Part shown: positions 35,426 to 43,018 of the stretch, piece after piece
Numbering within the stretch: position 1 is the first letter of the stretch
Layout: the number at the start of each line of letters is the position of its first letter
DNA from: Chloroflexota bacterium
GTDB lineage: Bacteria > Chloroflexota > Anaerolineae > Anaerolineales > Villigracilaceae
Reading direction: 5' to 3'
DNA length: 64,000 bases
Assembly (NCBI GenBank): GCA_016235445.1
Contig: JACRLB010000021.1
Coordinates: 21,307-85,306, forward strand
The notes under the pieces: generated by a model
Seen by the model: only the letters and a program-made list of their open reading frames with translations
What the model was told of the DNA's origin: nothing
Databases searched by the model: none
Made by a program: the position numbers and the translations under genes

Positions 35426-36556
35426 ATGCAACTACAGTTTCTGATCACCTCCGAACAACGCGCCTCCGGCGCCATGTTCATGGAGTCTTTGAACGATACC
35501 GTCCTCGCGTTTATCTATCCCACGGATGGAACGCGCACCTTCCACACCTTCTTCTGCCCGCCCATGCGGATCATTGCGCTCAACGCAGATGGACAGGTGA
35601 TGTTCGATGAAGTCATCACCAAATGGCGCTGGGTGAAATTGCCCGTTTGTAAGTACGTGATCGAGACCGGCCCCAAGGTGGACTATCGCCCATATCTCCA
35701 AACGGTTTTATCCGTTGCACCGGACCTGCCTCAGCAAGGTTCAATGGATCCGAGCATGCGCATGGACAGTTTGTTGTTCGCATTGCTGGCAGAAGCCGTC
35801 GCTGACATCCGACGCATCCGCGATGCCCATCGCGGCGAGGTTCGTCCTGAGGTACAACGGCGCAGGTTCGAAGCTTGGGAACGCGGGCAGATCGTGAGTT
35901 CCGCCGGGTTCATCCTGGATCTTTCGCATGCCTGGCATCTGCCGGATGGCGCGGTGAAGTTATCGTATTCCGTCCTGAAAGCCGAGGAACCCTATCTGGA
36001 TGAGATCGTGGCGGCATCCGTGGCTGGCATCCCCTGGCGGCACGAATTTCCCAATCACTGCATTCGCTGCGGCAAGTCCGCTTCCTGGCGACCGATCCTC
36101 AACCCAGCTCCAAATGCACCGGTGGAAATTCTGTGGCGCTATCAGCGTCCGGAGAACGCCATCCCGATCTGCCATCACTGCACGGAAACCTTGAACCTGC
36201 TGCGGGATGAGTCATTGCAAATTGATCTGGTCTGGGGCTTATGGGGTCCGCGTTTCGAAGCCTTCTGGCAATGGCATCGCGCCACGAAGAATAACCGTTT
36301 GTCCAAGGAGTGGGATATGTATACCCATCCGCTTTGGCCGGCAGACTTTGGCGGAGAACAGTGGGAGATGGGCAGTGGCGCCTTGAAGTTCGCCGAACCG
36401 CGACCACCTCATCAGGTCATCCGGGATGAACAACATATGCAAGCGTTGCGCCGTGGGTTGTACAGCAAAAAGTTTCGCGGGCGACAGCCGGGCGAGACCC
36501 CCTTGCAGAAGTTATTAGACTTCCGCCTCGATATTCCACAAGGAGAACCCCGATGA
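35426..36556 (+). CDS. Zinc-ribbon-containing hypothetical protein of the replication/transfer operon
   Basis: A 376-aa soluble protein of unknown function. A likely treble-clef or zinc ribbon is formed by CIRCGKSASW (about residue 211) and ICHHCTETLNLL (about 249), two CxxC knuckles about 38 residues apart. Trp- and Arg-rich segments elsewhere (QWHRATKNNRLSKEWDMYTH) suggest protein or nucleic acid binding. ATG 35426 is two bases after the initiator stop; an alternative GTG at 35417 would overlap it. Its own stop overlaps the next gene (ATGA). Confidence 0.6.
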   Translation: MQLQFLITSEQRASGAMFMESLNDTVLAFIYPTDGTRTFHTFFCPPMRIIALNADGQVMFDEVITKWRWVKLPVCKYVIETGPKVDYRPYLQTVLSVAPDLPQQGSMDPSMRMDSLLFALLAEAVADIRRIRDAHRGEVRPEVQRRRFEAWERGQIVSSAGFILDLSHAWHLPDGAVKLSYSVLKAEEPYLDEIVAASVAGIPWRHEFPNHCIRCGKSASWRPILNPAPNAPVEILWRYQRPENAIPICHHCTETLNLLRDESLQIDLVWGLWGPRFEAFWQWHRATKNNRLSKEWDMYTHPLWPADFGGEQWEMGSGALKFAEPRPPHQVIRDEQHMQALRRGLYSKKFRGRQPGETPLQKLLDFRLDIPQGEPR

Positions 36557-37434
36557 CCTTTTTTGCCTTTCTCGGCGCGCTAAGTTTGAGCGTGCTGGCG
36601 TTTGAACTGCTGAACGTGTTTCAGAATACCTTCAGCACCTTTGGCGGCAACCGCCTGATGAACTTTCAATCCCAGACTCCAATCAAGAGACGTTCGACCT
36701 GGGAGGCGTTATTGATCGCCATCCTGCCGGGACGCTTTGATCCCGATCAGGCGAAGAACATGAGTGATGTGATCAGCTTGCTCAGGCGGGCTGGCTATCC
36801 ATACGATACCCCCGGTGAATTCTATGCCGTGGCGATCCGTGACTTCTCGACCTTTCTGCTGGTGGGCGGGATGCTGGCAGGCGCTTTAGCCGCGATGAAC
36901 ATTATCGCTGCCGCGCCAGTGATTGCTGGCATCTTCATTCTGCTTGGATTGCGCCGACCCTATGTACGCTTGAAGACGCTTGCAAAGAAACGCGCCGAGT
37001 CGCTGCGCAATAACATGTTGATCGGGCTATCGGTATTGAGTTCACTGTTATCTTCCGGCGTGGGTGTGCAGGAGGCACTGCGCCGCGCTTCGACCGTGGG
37101 TGGACCATTCTGTAATTTACTTGGTTTACTTGTTGCGCGCATGGAGGTGGAGGACTTCACCAAAGCCATTGATGTGACCCGCGCCCATCTGCCTGATCCC
37201 AAGGATGTGGAAGCGAATCTCTTCCTGCGCGACATCTATGACTTCTTCGCCAACAATCGTCCAGTCCTGTCCAGTGTGCAGGGACTTCAAGAGTCTGTTC
37301 ACCGTTCCGTGGTGGAATCAACCGAGGAACGTGCAGCTCTCGTGCGTCAGCGTGCTGGCTTGTTCGGGGTGATGGCGGTGCTGGGTCTGGTGCTGGCAAT
37401 CATCGCGCCGTTCATGGGGTCGGGGCTGATGTAA
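36553..37434 (+). CDS. TadC/TadB-like type II secretion F-domain membrane protein
   Basis: A 293-aa integral membrane protein. Helices near both ends (about 5-20, 93-135 as a pair, 262-285) bracket a cytoplasmic segment with the T2SSF pattern: LRNNMLIGLSVLSSLLSSGV, GVQEALRRAS, EVEDFTKAIDVTRAHL and a helix-rich tail with ERAALVRQRAGLFGVMAVLG. In Tad systems such proteins form the inner-membrane platform for the pilus motor. It lies in the replication operon, about 11 kb from the pilin genes, separated by respiratory cargo. A second paralogue is at 61073-62005. Its stop overlaps the LCP start (TAATG). Confidence 0.75.
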   Translation: MTFFAFLGALSLSVLAFELLNVFQNTFSTFGGNRLMNFQSQTPIKRRSTWEALLIAILPGRFDPDQAKNMSDVISLLRRAGYPYDTPGEFYAVAIRDFSTFLLVGGMLAGALAAMNIIAAAPVIAGIFILLGLRRPYVRLKTLAKKRAESLRNNMLIGLSVLSSLLSSGVGVQEALRRASTVGGPFCNLLGLLVARMEVEDFTKAIDVTRAHLPDPKDVEANLFLRDIYDFFANNRPVLSSVQGLQESVHRSVVESTEERAALVRQRAGLFGVMAVLGLVLAIIAPFMGSGLM

Positions 37435-38882
37435 TGCCAGGTTCACGAACTCCGAATATTTATCATCCCTTCTGGCGTTCGCTTGCCTATTGGATCTTTG
37501 TAACGGCGGCTATGCTTGTTGCGTTTTTCATCGTCCGCAAACTGACTCTCTGCTGGACGCTGACCTCCCTGCCGGGTGTGCCACCCGCTGAGTGCGCCTT
37601 CCAAAACCAACCATCTTCCGATCTGCCGGCCTCCCCCAATACAGCAACAACAAACGATCTTCCAATCGAATTATCCGCGCCGGAAATGGAACTGCCTCAA
37701 TGGGATGGCGCCAGCAGAATCAACATCGCCTTCTTTGGCTTGCGCGGTGACGATGGACAAAGGGAAGGCTGCCCGACCTGCACCGATACGATCATGGTTC
37801 TGACCGTGGATCCGGTCACAAAAACTGCGGGCATGTTGTCCATCCCGCGTGATATGTGGGTCAACATTCCCGGCGCAGGATACAGCCGCATCAATACCGC
37901 CTGGGCGATTGGCGAGAATGCCAAACTTCCAGGCGGCGGTCCTGCACTGGCAATGCAAACCGTGTCACAGTTCATCGGGGTTCCGATTCATTATTATGTG
38001 CAGGTGGATTTTGGGATCTTTGTTTCGTTCATCAATCTGATTGGCGGCATCGATGTGTATGTTGAGGAACGCATGGTGCTCGATCCGCTCGGCGGGGGAC
38101 AGGATCATTTTGTGTTGAAGCCGGGAGATTACCGCCACCTGACCGGACCGCGCGCGCTGGCGTATGCACGCTGCCGGCATGAGTCACAGGGCTGTTCGGG
38201 TGGAGATGTGGGACGCGCCAAACGCCAGCAACAAGTCATCCTTGCGATCCGGGATAAGGTGCTGGAACCGGAAACCTTTGCCACCTTGATTACCCAGGCG
38301 CCGCAGTTGTATGCAGAATTTTCTTCTGGGATCCACACCAACATGTCGTTGGAAGATGCGATCCAACTGGCAGTATTGGCGAAAGACATTCGGGTGGATG
38401 ACATCAAGAGAGGCGTGATTGATACCACAATGGCAATCCCGGCAGATACAACCATCAACGGAGTGCCGGCAAATGTTTTGCGTCCTGTTCCGGATCTTAT
38501 TCGCATCCTGCGCGATGAGATCTTTGTCCCAGGTGGTCCACTCAGTCCATTGGCGCAAGGTGATCCAGTGACACTGATGCAATCTGATCAGGCGAAGATC
38601 AGGATCATCAATAACACCTATACAGCCGGATTGGAGGAACGCACTGCGTCTTTTCTGACAGCGCAGGGTATGCAGGTGGTGGAATATGGTCCGCCGACCG
38701 GTGCATCCAACACCACAAAAATAATTCTTTACTCTTCAAAGTTATATGCCCTGCGGTATTTGACGGAACTCTTTGGAGTGGAGAGTTCACAGATCATCAT
38801 CCAGCCTGATCCAGCGTCCACAGTGGACATCGAGATTCGCATTGGGGAGGATTGGATTACAAGGCTACCTGCTGGGTTTTGA
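37434..38882 (+). CDS. LytR-CpsA-Psr (LCP) family protein with LytR C-terminal domain
   Basis: A 482-aa membrane-anchored enzyme. A membrane helix (about 17-37) and a Pro/Thr linker precede the LCP catalytic domain (about 92-320). Signatures include TDTIMVLTVDPVTKTAGMLS, IPRDMWVNIPG, YSRINTAWAIGE, FVSFINLIGGIDVYV and the Arg-rich GPRALAYARCRHES with RAKRQQQVI. A LytR_C-type domain follows (about 395-475: IRIINNTYTAGLEERTASFL). LCP enzymes attach anionic glycopolymers to peptidoglycan or glycoproteins. On a mobile element it may modify or anchor surface structures. Last gene of the operon that begins at 31347. Confidence 0.88.
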   Translation: MPGSRTPNIYHPFWRSLAYWIFVTAAMLVAFFIVRKLTLCWTLTSLPGVPPAECAFQNQPSSDLPASPNTATTNDLPIELSAPEMELPQWDGASRINIAFFGLRGDDGQREGCPTCTDTIMVLTVDPVTKTAGMLSIPRDMWVNIPGAGYSRINTAWAIGENAKLPGGGPALAMQTVSQFIGVPIHYYVQVDFGIFVSFINLIGGIDVYVEERMVLDPLGGGQDHFVLKPGDYRHLTGPRALAYARCRHESQGCSGGDVGRAKRQQQVILAIRDKVLEPETFATLITQAPQLYAEFSSGIHTNMSLEDAIQLAVLAKDIRVDDIKRGVIDTTMAIPADTTINGVPANVLRPVPDLIRILRDEIFVPGGPLSPLAQGDPVTLMQSDQAKIRIINNTYTAGLEERTASFLTAQGMQVVEYGPPTGASNTTKIILYSSKLYALRYLTELFGVESSQIIIQPDPASTVDIEIRIGEDWITRLPAGF

Positions 38883-38962
38883 CGCTTATTAAAAATCCGT
38901 GTGGTAATCATGGGATGCAGATAAGCCAAAAAAGAATATCCTGCGACTAGTTAATATATTCC

Positions 38963-39646
38963 TCAACCCATAAATTCAAACCGATAACCAAACCCACGCT
39001 CGTTGTGGATAAATTTTGGGTTTTCCGAATCCACTTCCACTTTTTGGCGCAGGTGCCAGATATAGCGGCGCACGAAACCGATCTCGTTGGCATATTGCGG
39101 TCCCCAAACTTCGCGCACCAGATCCTCGGCAGAGATGACCTCGCTAGGGTGGCGCATGAGAGTCACTAACAGCTTGAATTCTGTCGGGGTGAGCTGAACC
39201 AACTCTCCGCTACGTGTGACGCGGCGGGTTGCTAAATCTACTTTCAACTCGCCCGCTTCCAATTGTTCGGCAGTGGAAACATTCCCCACTGAGCGGGATA
39301 ATACGGCATGGGCACGCGCACCCAACTGTGCAAAAGAAAACGGCTTATGGATGTAATCATCCGCGCCCAAAGAAAAGCCCCGCAACACATCGCTTTCATC
39401 ACTGCGGGCGGTGAGCATGATAACAGGCGTTTGACTCATTTCGCGGATGCGCTTGAGCGTTTCCCAGCCGTCTTTGATCGGCATGGTTACATCCAGCACA
39501 ATCAGATCAGGCTTTTGCTCAAAGAAGGTATGCAATCCCTTTTGACCGTCTTTGGCAGTATGCACCACATACCCTTGATCGCGCAAATATTCGGCAAGCA
39601 GGTTGGAGAGATTTACATCATCATCAATTAAAAGGATGGAAGACAC
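38963..39646 (-). CDS. OmpR-family response regulator
   Basis: A 227-aa regulator. The receiver domain (1-118) has acidic pocket D8-D10, phospho-acceptor Asp52 (LIVLDVTMP), Thr79 in MLTAR and Lys101 in HKPFS. The C-terminal winged helix (about 135-227) is typical: LTPTEFKLLVTLMRHPSEVI, EDLVREVWG and RRYIWHLRQKVE. It starts with GTG at 39646, preceded by GAGGAA within the end of the histidine kinase gene. Paired with the kinase and divergent from the respiratory operon, it probably controls that operon through the direct repeats at 40771-40790. Confidence 0.93.
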   Translation of the reverse strand: MSSILLIDDDVNLSNLLAEYLRDQGYVVHTAKDGQKGLHTFFEQKPDLIVLDVTMPIKDGWETLKRIREMSQTPVIMLTARSDESDVLRGFSLGADDYIHKPFSFAQLGARAHAVLSRSVGNVSTAEQLEAGELKVDLATRRVTRSGELVQLTPTEFKLLVTLMRHPSEVISAEDLVREVWGPQYANEIGFVRRYIWHLRQKVEVDSENPKFIHNERGFGYRFEFMG

Positions 39647-39649
39647 GGC

Positions 39650-40720
39650 TCATTCCTCGCTGAAAGTTGCCACTGGCACGAGCAGATAAAACTCCGACCC
39701 GGGAGCTTCTGTATCCTGCCAGATCGGGCTGGTGATATTGATCGAGCCGCGCTGTGCCTCGATTAGTTTCCGCGCAAAATATAAACCCAGCCCCCAGCCA
39801 GGCGGAGCGCTTTCACCGTGTTGCGCGCGCCCAAAACGCTCGAAGATGTGTTTCTGATATTCGGGAGGAACCCCAAGCCCATGATCCTTAACTGAAATGC
39901 GGATGTATTCATCCTGCTGGCAGGCGCATAATAAGATGGTTGAATCGGGCGGTGAATATTTTTCGGCATTGCGCATCAGGTTGCGGACGATCTCTTCAAG
40001 GTGAATTTCATCCGCCCAAACGGGGGGGAGATTATCGGCAAATTTCCATTCAACATGGCGGCCTTTTGGAATGAGCATTACATCAGCGGCCTGTTCCATT
40101 AAAGGGCGGATTGCGACAGGTCCAAGATTGATCTCAAGTTTTCCCGCTTCCAACCGCGATATATCCAATATTCTTTGCACCAGTTGAGTCAGGCGGTTGC
40201 TTTCGCCTACCATTGTTTCGAGTGTGCGACGCGCTGAATCAGGGAGGGTATCGGCATGTTGCAGGGCAAGTTCCAGTCCGCCATTGAGGGTAGTGAGCGG
40301 GGCGCGCAGTTCGTGGCTGACCAGTGAGACGAATTCAGATTTCATTTCATCCAAATGCTTTAATTCGTGATTAGCTCGCGCCAGTTCAAGGTTGCGTTGT
40401 TCCAATGCGGCGGTGCGTTCAGCCACTTTGTTTTCCAGTTCGCGATTGAGAATGTGGACCTGCTCCACAGCCTGCATTTCCGCGCTGACCAGTTCGCGCA
40501 TCCAGGCAATGATGAAGCCAATGATCGCAGGACCCATCAAACCAAAGAGCAGAGTTTCGCTGATAAACGCCAGATCGAAGCGCAGTTCATCCTCCAAACC
40601 ATGTTCGGCAAACTCGAAGATTAGCGCTGTGAATGCCAGAAAGAGGGGTACAGCCCATTGCAGTCGTTTCAGGTTCAGGAATCCGCCTTGATCAAGCCAG
40701 GAAAACAATTTCTTTTTCAT
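39650..40720 (-). CDS. Membrane sensor histidine kinase
   Basis: A 356-aa kinase from the ATG at 40720. Two membrane helices (about 21-38 and 52-73) with a very short loop suggest sensing within the membrane. A coiled coil (about 78-118: NRELENKVAERTAALEQRNL) leads to the HisKA domain with phospho-acceptor His126 (VSHELRAPL). The HATPase domain follows (RNLMRNAEKYSPPDSTILL, DHGLGVPPE, WGLGLYFARKLIEA). An upstream in-frame ATG at 40807 would extend it through the shared regulatory region, so the shorter form is preferred. It is the gene upstream of the response regulator. Confidence 0.92.
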   Translation of the reverse strand: MKKKLFSWLDQGGFLNLKRLQWAVPLFLAFTALIFEFAEHGLEDELRFDLAFISETLLFGLMGPAIIGFIIAWMRELVSAEMQAVEQVHILNRELENKVAERTAALEQRNLELARANHELKHLDEMKSEFVSLVSHELRAPLTTLNGGLELALQHADTLPDSARRTLETMVGESNRLTQLVQRILDISRLEAGKLEINLGPVAIRPLMEQAADVMLIPKGRHVEWKFADNLPPVWADEIHLEEIVRNLMRNAEKYSPPDSTILLCACQQDEYIRISVKDHGLGVPPEYQKHIFERFGRAQHGESAPPGWGLGLYFARKLIEAQRGSINITSPIWQDTEAPGSEFYLLVPVATFSEE

Positions 40721-40770
40721 AAATAAATTATAGCCCTTTTGTCCACATTGCACCGCAATCAGGACGCAAT

Positions 40771-40796
40771 TGAGACATTCTGAGACATCCTTTTGA
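40771..40796. promoter_or_regulatory. Tandem direct repeat TGAGACATTC/TGAGACATCC next to a -35-like element
   Basis: Two copies of TGAGACAT start at 40771 and 40781, exactly one helical turn apart, followed by TTGACT (40793-40798). Ten- to eleven-bp-spaced direct repeats at the -35 edge are the usual binding pattern for OmpR-family regulators. It lies between the divergent two-component genes and the respiratory operon. Confidence 0.5.
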
Positions 40797-40872
40797 CTGG
40801 CACTCATGTTATTTTAAGGGCGTATAAGATGGTGAAATCCATCACACTTACTCACATTCAAGGAGAATGTAT

Positions 40873-42327
40873 ATGAAGAAATTACTTGTACTAAGTGGTG
40901 TCTTGCTCGTGCTGGTTGCTGTATTGGCAGCCTGCGGCGGAAATGCCACCGAAGCTCCAGTGGTTGAACAACCCACTGAAGCGCCTGTTGTGACCGAAGC
41001 CCCCACCGAAGCCCCTGTTTCCTTGAGCGGCGATCCGATCCACGGCGGCCTGCTCTATGACAACTGGATCAAAGTCCTCGGCGTGGATACCCCAGAGGGT
41101 AATCAGCCGCTTTGGGCTACCCAGACCACCAACACCCGCAGCGGCAAGGATACCTGGCGCTGCAAAGAATGTCACGGCTGGGACTACAAAGGTGTGGACG
41201 GCGCGTACGGCGGCGGCTCACATCAAACTGGATTCGTCGGTGTCTTCCAGGTTGCTGGAACGGATGCGAACGAAATTCTCGCCGCACTCAAAGGCTCGAC
41301 CAATCCCGATCACGATTTCTCGGCGGTTATGGATGAACAGGCTCTCACCGATCTGGCGCTCTTCCTGAGCGAATATCAGTTCGAAGGTTCCGCCTTTATC
41401 AATGCCGATAAGACCATCACCGGCGGCGACCTCGAAAGCGGCAAGGCTGTCTTCGGGGAAAACTGCACCGATTGTCATGGTCCTCAGGGCACTGCCATCA
41501 ACTGGAAAAACGATGCCACCCCGAACTATGTCGGATTTTTGGTGCTTGATAATCCGCTGGAAACCCTTCACAAGGTTCGCTTTGGTCAGCCCGGCGTAGC
41601 CGACATGCCCTCTCTGGTGGATGTTGGTGTTAGCGATGCTGAATACAACGATTTGCTTGCTTATCTCCAGACCTTGCCGGTCTCCAGCCCTGTCACTGAA
41701 GGCGGACGTCTTTATGACAATTGGATCAAAGCCATCGGCGCTGCCGACATGACCGAGAATCAGCCTTTGTGGGCTACCCAGACCACCAACACCCGCACCG
41801 GCAATGATACATGGCGTTGCAAGGAATGCCACGGCTGGGATTTCAAGGGCGTGGACGGACGCTATGCTGAAGGGTCGCATGCAACTGGCTTCCCCGGCGT
41901 TCTGGCTGCCAAAGATAAGCCTGCTGAAGAATTGCTCGCCGCAATGAAGACTGGCGACCACGACTTCTCTGCCTACTTGAACGACGCGCAACTCAATGCT
42001 TTGGTTGCTTTCGTTCAACAGACTCAGGATTTCTCGCCCTACATCAATGATAACAAGACCGTCAACGGCAATGCTGAAAACGGCAAGGTCCTCTACGAAA
42101 GCAATTGTCAGGCTTGCCATGCGGAAGACGGCAAGGCGTTGGACTTCGACGACGGTGAAGGCGTTGAATTCGTCGGCACCGTTGCGGCTGACAATCCGTG
42201 GGAAGTGCTCAACAAGATTGCAAATGGGCAACCCGCCGCCGCCATGACTGCTGGCTTGAACATGGAATGGACTTGGCAGGATTTTGTTGACATCCTCGCT
42301 TACATCCAAACTCTACCTATCGAATAA
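40873..42327 (+). CDS. Tetraheme c-type cytochrome lipoprotein, internally duplicated
   Basis: A 484-aa secreted lipoprotein with signal peptide and lipobox (VAVLAACGG), then a Glu/Ala/Pro/Thr linker. Two repeats of about 220 aa follow, each starting GGLLYDNWIK or GGRLYDNWIK and carrying two heme sites: CKECH and CTDCH in the first, CKECH and CQACH in the second. It is probably lipid-anchored outside the membrane and passes electrons to or from the molybdoenzyme encoded downstream. Start chosen at ATG 40873, eight bases after AAGGAG; the ATG at 40867 is too close to that site. First gene of the respiratory operon. Confidence 0.92.
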   Translation: MKKLLVLSGVLLVLVAVLAACGGNATEAPVVEQPTEAPVVTEAPTEAPVSLSGDPIHGGLLYDNWIKVLGVDTPEGNQPLWATQTTNTRSGKDTWRCKECHGWDYKGVDGAYGGGSHQTGFVGVFQVAGTDANEILAALKGSTNPDHDFSAVMDEQALTDLALFLSEYQFEGSAFINADKTITGGDLESGKAVFGENCTDCHGPQGTAINWKNDATPNYVGFLVLDNPLETLHKVRFGQPGVADMPSLVDVGVSDAEYNDLLAYLQTLPVSSPVTEGGRLYDNWIKAIGAADMTENQPLWATQTTNTRTGNDTWRCKECHGWDFKGVDGRYAEGSHATGFPGVLAAKDKPAEELLAAMKTGDHDFSAYLNDAQLNALVAFVQQTQDFSPYINDNKTVNGNAENGKVLYESNCQACHAEDGKALDFDDGEGVEFVGTVAADNPWEVLNKIANGQPAAAMTAGLNMEWTWQDFVDILAYIQTLPIE

Positions 42328-42343
42328 TTTGTATTAGCTTCAC

Positions 42344-42373
42344 ACTTCCAGGGGATGTAAGTCCCCTGGAAGT
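42344..42373 (+). terminator. Intra-operon hairpin after the tetraheme cytochrome gene
   Basis: A perfect 12-bp stem (ACTTCCAGGGGA at 42344-42355, complement at 42362-42373) with a 6-nt loop lies in the 106-bp gap before the diheme gene. The T tract is weak (TCTTATCC), so it probably gives partial termination or protects the upstream mRNA. Confidence 0.65.
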
Positions 42374-42433
42374 TCTTATCCTAGTTCGTAGTAGCGACTT
42401 TAATCGCCATTACGAGAATTCAGGAGCGTACTA

Positions 42434-43018
42434 ATGAAACTAAGACCCTGGCTCATTCATTATTTGCAATTATTGGCAATCGCTGGCATTGCCCTTTTTG
42501 TTTTGCTGGCAATTTCATCCTCTTCAAATTCAGTTCAGGCATTGCCTGAATATTCTCATCGCACAGGCGAATCCTGCGCGGTATGCCATGTCAACCCAGG
42601 CGGCGGCGGACCGCGAACTCTGCGCGGCGCGTTATGGGCGGCGCAAGGCAGGGCAGATGAAGTGCCCGTTCTGCCCGGTGTGTTGATTGCTCCTGGCGTA
42701 ACGGATGGCGCGGAACTGTTCGAAATCGCCTGTTCGACTTGTCATGGTTTATATGGCGAAGGATTGTTCGGGCGTGTGATTGTCAACACGGGCGTGAAGG
42801 AAAGCAAAATCCGCGCCAATATTTTGCGCGGACGATTGCTCAGCGGGATGCCCTCCTTTGAAGGCATGTTCACCGACGAGCAGTTGCAAGCCTTGATTGA
42901 TTACACCGTTGCGCTTGCAACGGGCAAAGCGGAAATTCCCCCGTCGCAGTATCCGCTTGAATCGCCTGAGTTCAAATGCTCGCCGCAATCCGCTTCTGTT
43001 TTTTGCGGAGGTAACTAA
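42434..43018 (+). CDS. Membrane-anchored diheme cytochrome c
   Basis: A 194-aa protein with an N-terminal signal anchor (about 9-32) and two heme c motifs, CAVCH (about 48-52) and CSTCH (about 100-104). The second site sits in a normal cytochrome c domain with distal Met candidate in LLSGMPSFEGM. A C-terminal Cys pair (FKCSPQSASVFCGG) could form a disulfide. It probably shuttles electrons between the quinone-linked or tetraheme components and the molybdoenzyme. Its stop overlaps the next ATG (TAATG at 43016-43020). An AGGAG site precedes ATG 42434. Confidence 0.9.
   Translation: MKLRPWLIHYLQLLAIAGIALFVLLAISSSSNSVQALPEYSHRTGESCAVCHVNPGGGGPRTLRGALWAAQGRADEVPVLPGVLIAPGVTDGAELFEIACSTCHGLYGEGLFGRVIVNTGVKESKIRANILRGRLLSGMPSFEGMFTDEQLQALIDYTVALATGKAEIPPSQYPLESPEFKCSPQSASVFCGGN

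Noticed and set aside
40720..40807. Longer N-terminus of the histidine kinase starting at 40807
   Set aside because: It would run through the direct repeats and promoter region, and the added residues look like translated regulatory DNA. The inner ATG is followed directly by a normal juxtamembrane sequence.
41218..42309. Long minus-strand open frame (363 codons) across the tetraheme cytochrome gene
   Set aside because: It lies wholly antisense to a gene with signal peptide, four CxxCH motifs and operon context; its translation shows no domain. It is a codon-bias shadow.
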